Assembly (NCBI RefSeq): GCF_907163125.1
Contig: NZ_OU015319.1
Span: 992,001-1,056,000 of the forward strand
Length of the DNA stretch: 64,000 nucleotides
Source: Cloacibacterium caeni
GTDB taxonomy: Bacteria; Bacteroidota; Bacteroidia; Flavobacteriales; Weeksellaceae
Reading direction: 5' to 3'
In this document: in pieces, positions 63,509-64,000 of the stretch
Numbering within the stretch: position 1 is the stretch's first letter
How the letters are laid out: every line of letters starts with the position of its first letter
The notes under the pieces: generated by a model
Told to the model about the DNA's origin: nothing
Databases searched by the model: none
The model's input: the letters and a program-made list of their open reading frames with translations, nothing else
Position numbers and translations under genes: made by a program

Positions 63509-63913
63509 ATGGCTTCAGATAACAAAAACAACGATTTTGAAAAGCCCAATGTTGATGAGGAATACCTTATGAACGTCATAAGCGGCGATGAGCCTGTTGC
63601 TCCACCGACCATTAACAAAAAGCAGGATGTACCAAAGGAAAACAAGCCCAGGGAAAAAGCCCGTAACAGTTCATCAAAGAAAGCGGACTACGAGGAAACG
63701 TTTTTGGTCAATCGTTTTCCATCGGGGCGTAATGGCAAGGTCGTTTACATACGCCCTGAATACCACGAAAGATTGCTCCGCATCGTTCAACTGACAAGGG
63801 AAGAAAGAACAACGCTCTACTCTTACATTGACAATATTCTTGAACATCATTTCAGGGAGTACGGGGACGATATTACCGATTATTTCAATGAACATTTTAA
63901 ACCCATTCTATAA
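63509..63913 (+). CDS. DUF3408 conjugal transfer protein (TraB-like)
   Basis: The 134-residue product has a disordered acidic N-terminus (NDFEKPNVDEEYLMNVI) followed by a basic Lys-rich stretch. The DUF3408 fold follows at about residues 65-125: VNRFPSGRNGKVVYIRPEYHERLLRIVQLTREERTTLYSYIDNILEHHF. This resembles a ribbon-helix-helix DNA-binding protein and could be the ParB-like partner of the ATPase before it. It is the second gene of the tra operon and its stop overlaps the start of the next gene by one base. Confidence 0.9.
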   Translation: MASDNKNNDFEKPNVDEEYLMNVISGDEPVAPPTINKKQDVPKENKPREKARNSSSKKADYEETFLVNRFPSGRNGKVVYIRPEYHERLLRIVQLTREERTTLYSYIDNILEHHFREYGDDITDYFNEHFKPIL

Positions 63914-64000
63914 TGAAGAAAGATAAAAAGAACAGGAATACTGTTGCAGCCGGCAGCAACTCCGATACAGTTAGCAATACAGCTAAAACAACCTATGAAA
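63913..64000 (+). CDS. Third gene of the tra operon, start only
   Basis: An ATG at 63913 overlaps the DUF3408 stop (TAATG), and the frame stays open to the right edge. The 29 visible residues start MKKDKKNRNTVAAGSNSDTVS and are basic. Length and function cannot be judged. By position it is a conjugal transfer gene. Confidence 0.6.
   Translation, partial: MKKDKKNRNTVAAGSNSDTVSNTAKTTYE

Overview
The window comes from a member of the Bacteroidota, most likely Flavobacteriia or Sphingobacteriia. The evidence is the protein families present: RteC, the MobA/MobB/TraG mobilisation set, DUF3945, DUF1896, DUF3408, BT4734-like proteins and CusA-TolC fusions. Two kinds of DNA meet near position 7.9 kb. 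The left 8 kb is very AT-rich, while the rest is clearly richer in G+C. I see no tRNA, rRNA or CRISPR array.

Region 1 (1-7 kb) looks like a small integrative element, with all genes on the minus strand. It has a tyrosine recombinase, an unrecognised 370-residue protein, an excisionase-type HTH protein and a BT4734/VirE_N-type protein. Next come a striking 118-nt imperfect hairpin and a tandem repeat. The cargo is a small membrane protein, a lipoprotein, and a coupled pair made of an unknown protein and a ClpB-like AAA+ ATPase that runs off the left edge. About 1 kb of AT-rich DNA with tandem repeats and hairpins (7-8 kb) separates it from the next element.

Region 2 (8-45.6 kb) is a metal-handling island lying between two rteC-type genes. 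It holds copper functions: HMA chaperones, a multicopper oxidase with an extra C-terminal domain, a DUF3347 protein, azurin, a Cys-rich four-helix copper-storage protein and a CopA ATPase. It holds Zn/Cd/Co functions: a CDF exporter, a His-rich P-type ATPase, a CzcB adaptor with a CusA-TolC fusion, and a Fur-family regulator. There is also an AcrB-type tripartite pump, an Nramp-USP transporter, and metabolic cargo (hpd, osmC, a dapB-like gene and a ferredoxin-reductase-like enzyme). Three genes are broken: a frameshift in a metal-binding lipoprotein, a frameshift in cusA and a nonsense codon in the Nramp gene. Two regulatory layers are visible. Thirteen copies of an operator-like direct repeat with an exact 21-bp spacing precede mostly copper genes, and three AraC-type regulators (two with an N-terminal CxxC HMA-like domain) are candidates to bind them. 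A separate 21-bp box is shared by the two Zn/Cd/Co efflux operons and probably belongs to the Fur-family protein.

Region 3 (45.7-64 kb) is the backbone of a CTnDOT-like integrative conjugative element: rteC, two small HTH proteins, DUF3945, topoisomerase III, an ORF6N protein, DUF1896, and an 1,800-residue methyltransferase-helicase. On the minus strand are TraG (coupling protein), MobB (relaxase) and MobA. The transfer operon then starts (ParA-like, DUF3408) and leaves the window on the right. Four backbone intergenic regions carry GCC trinucleotides phased at exactly 10 bp. An eight-unit 8-bp iteron array precedes the ParA-like gene, and a 20-bp-stem hairpin lies upstream of mobA. The ICE integrase and its right end are not in the window, so the exact left boundary (about 7.9-8.0 kb) is inferred from base composition and gene content.
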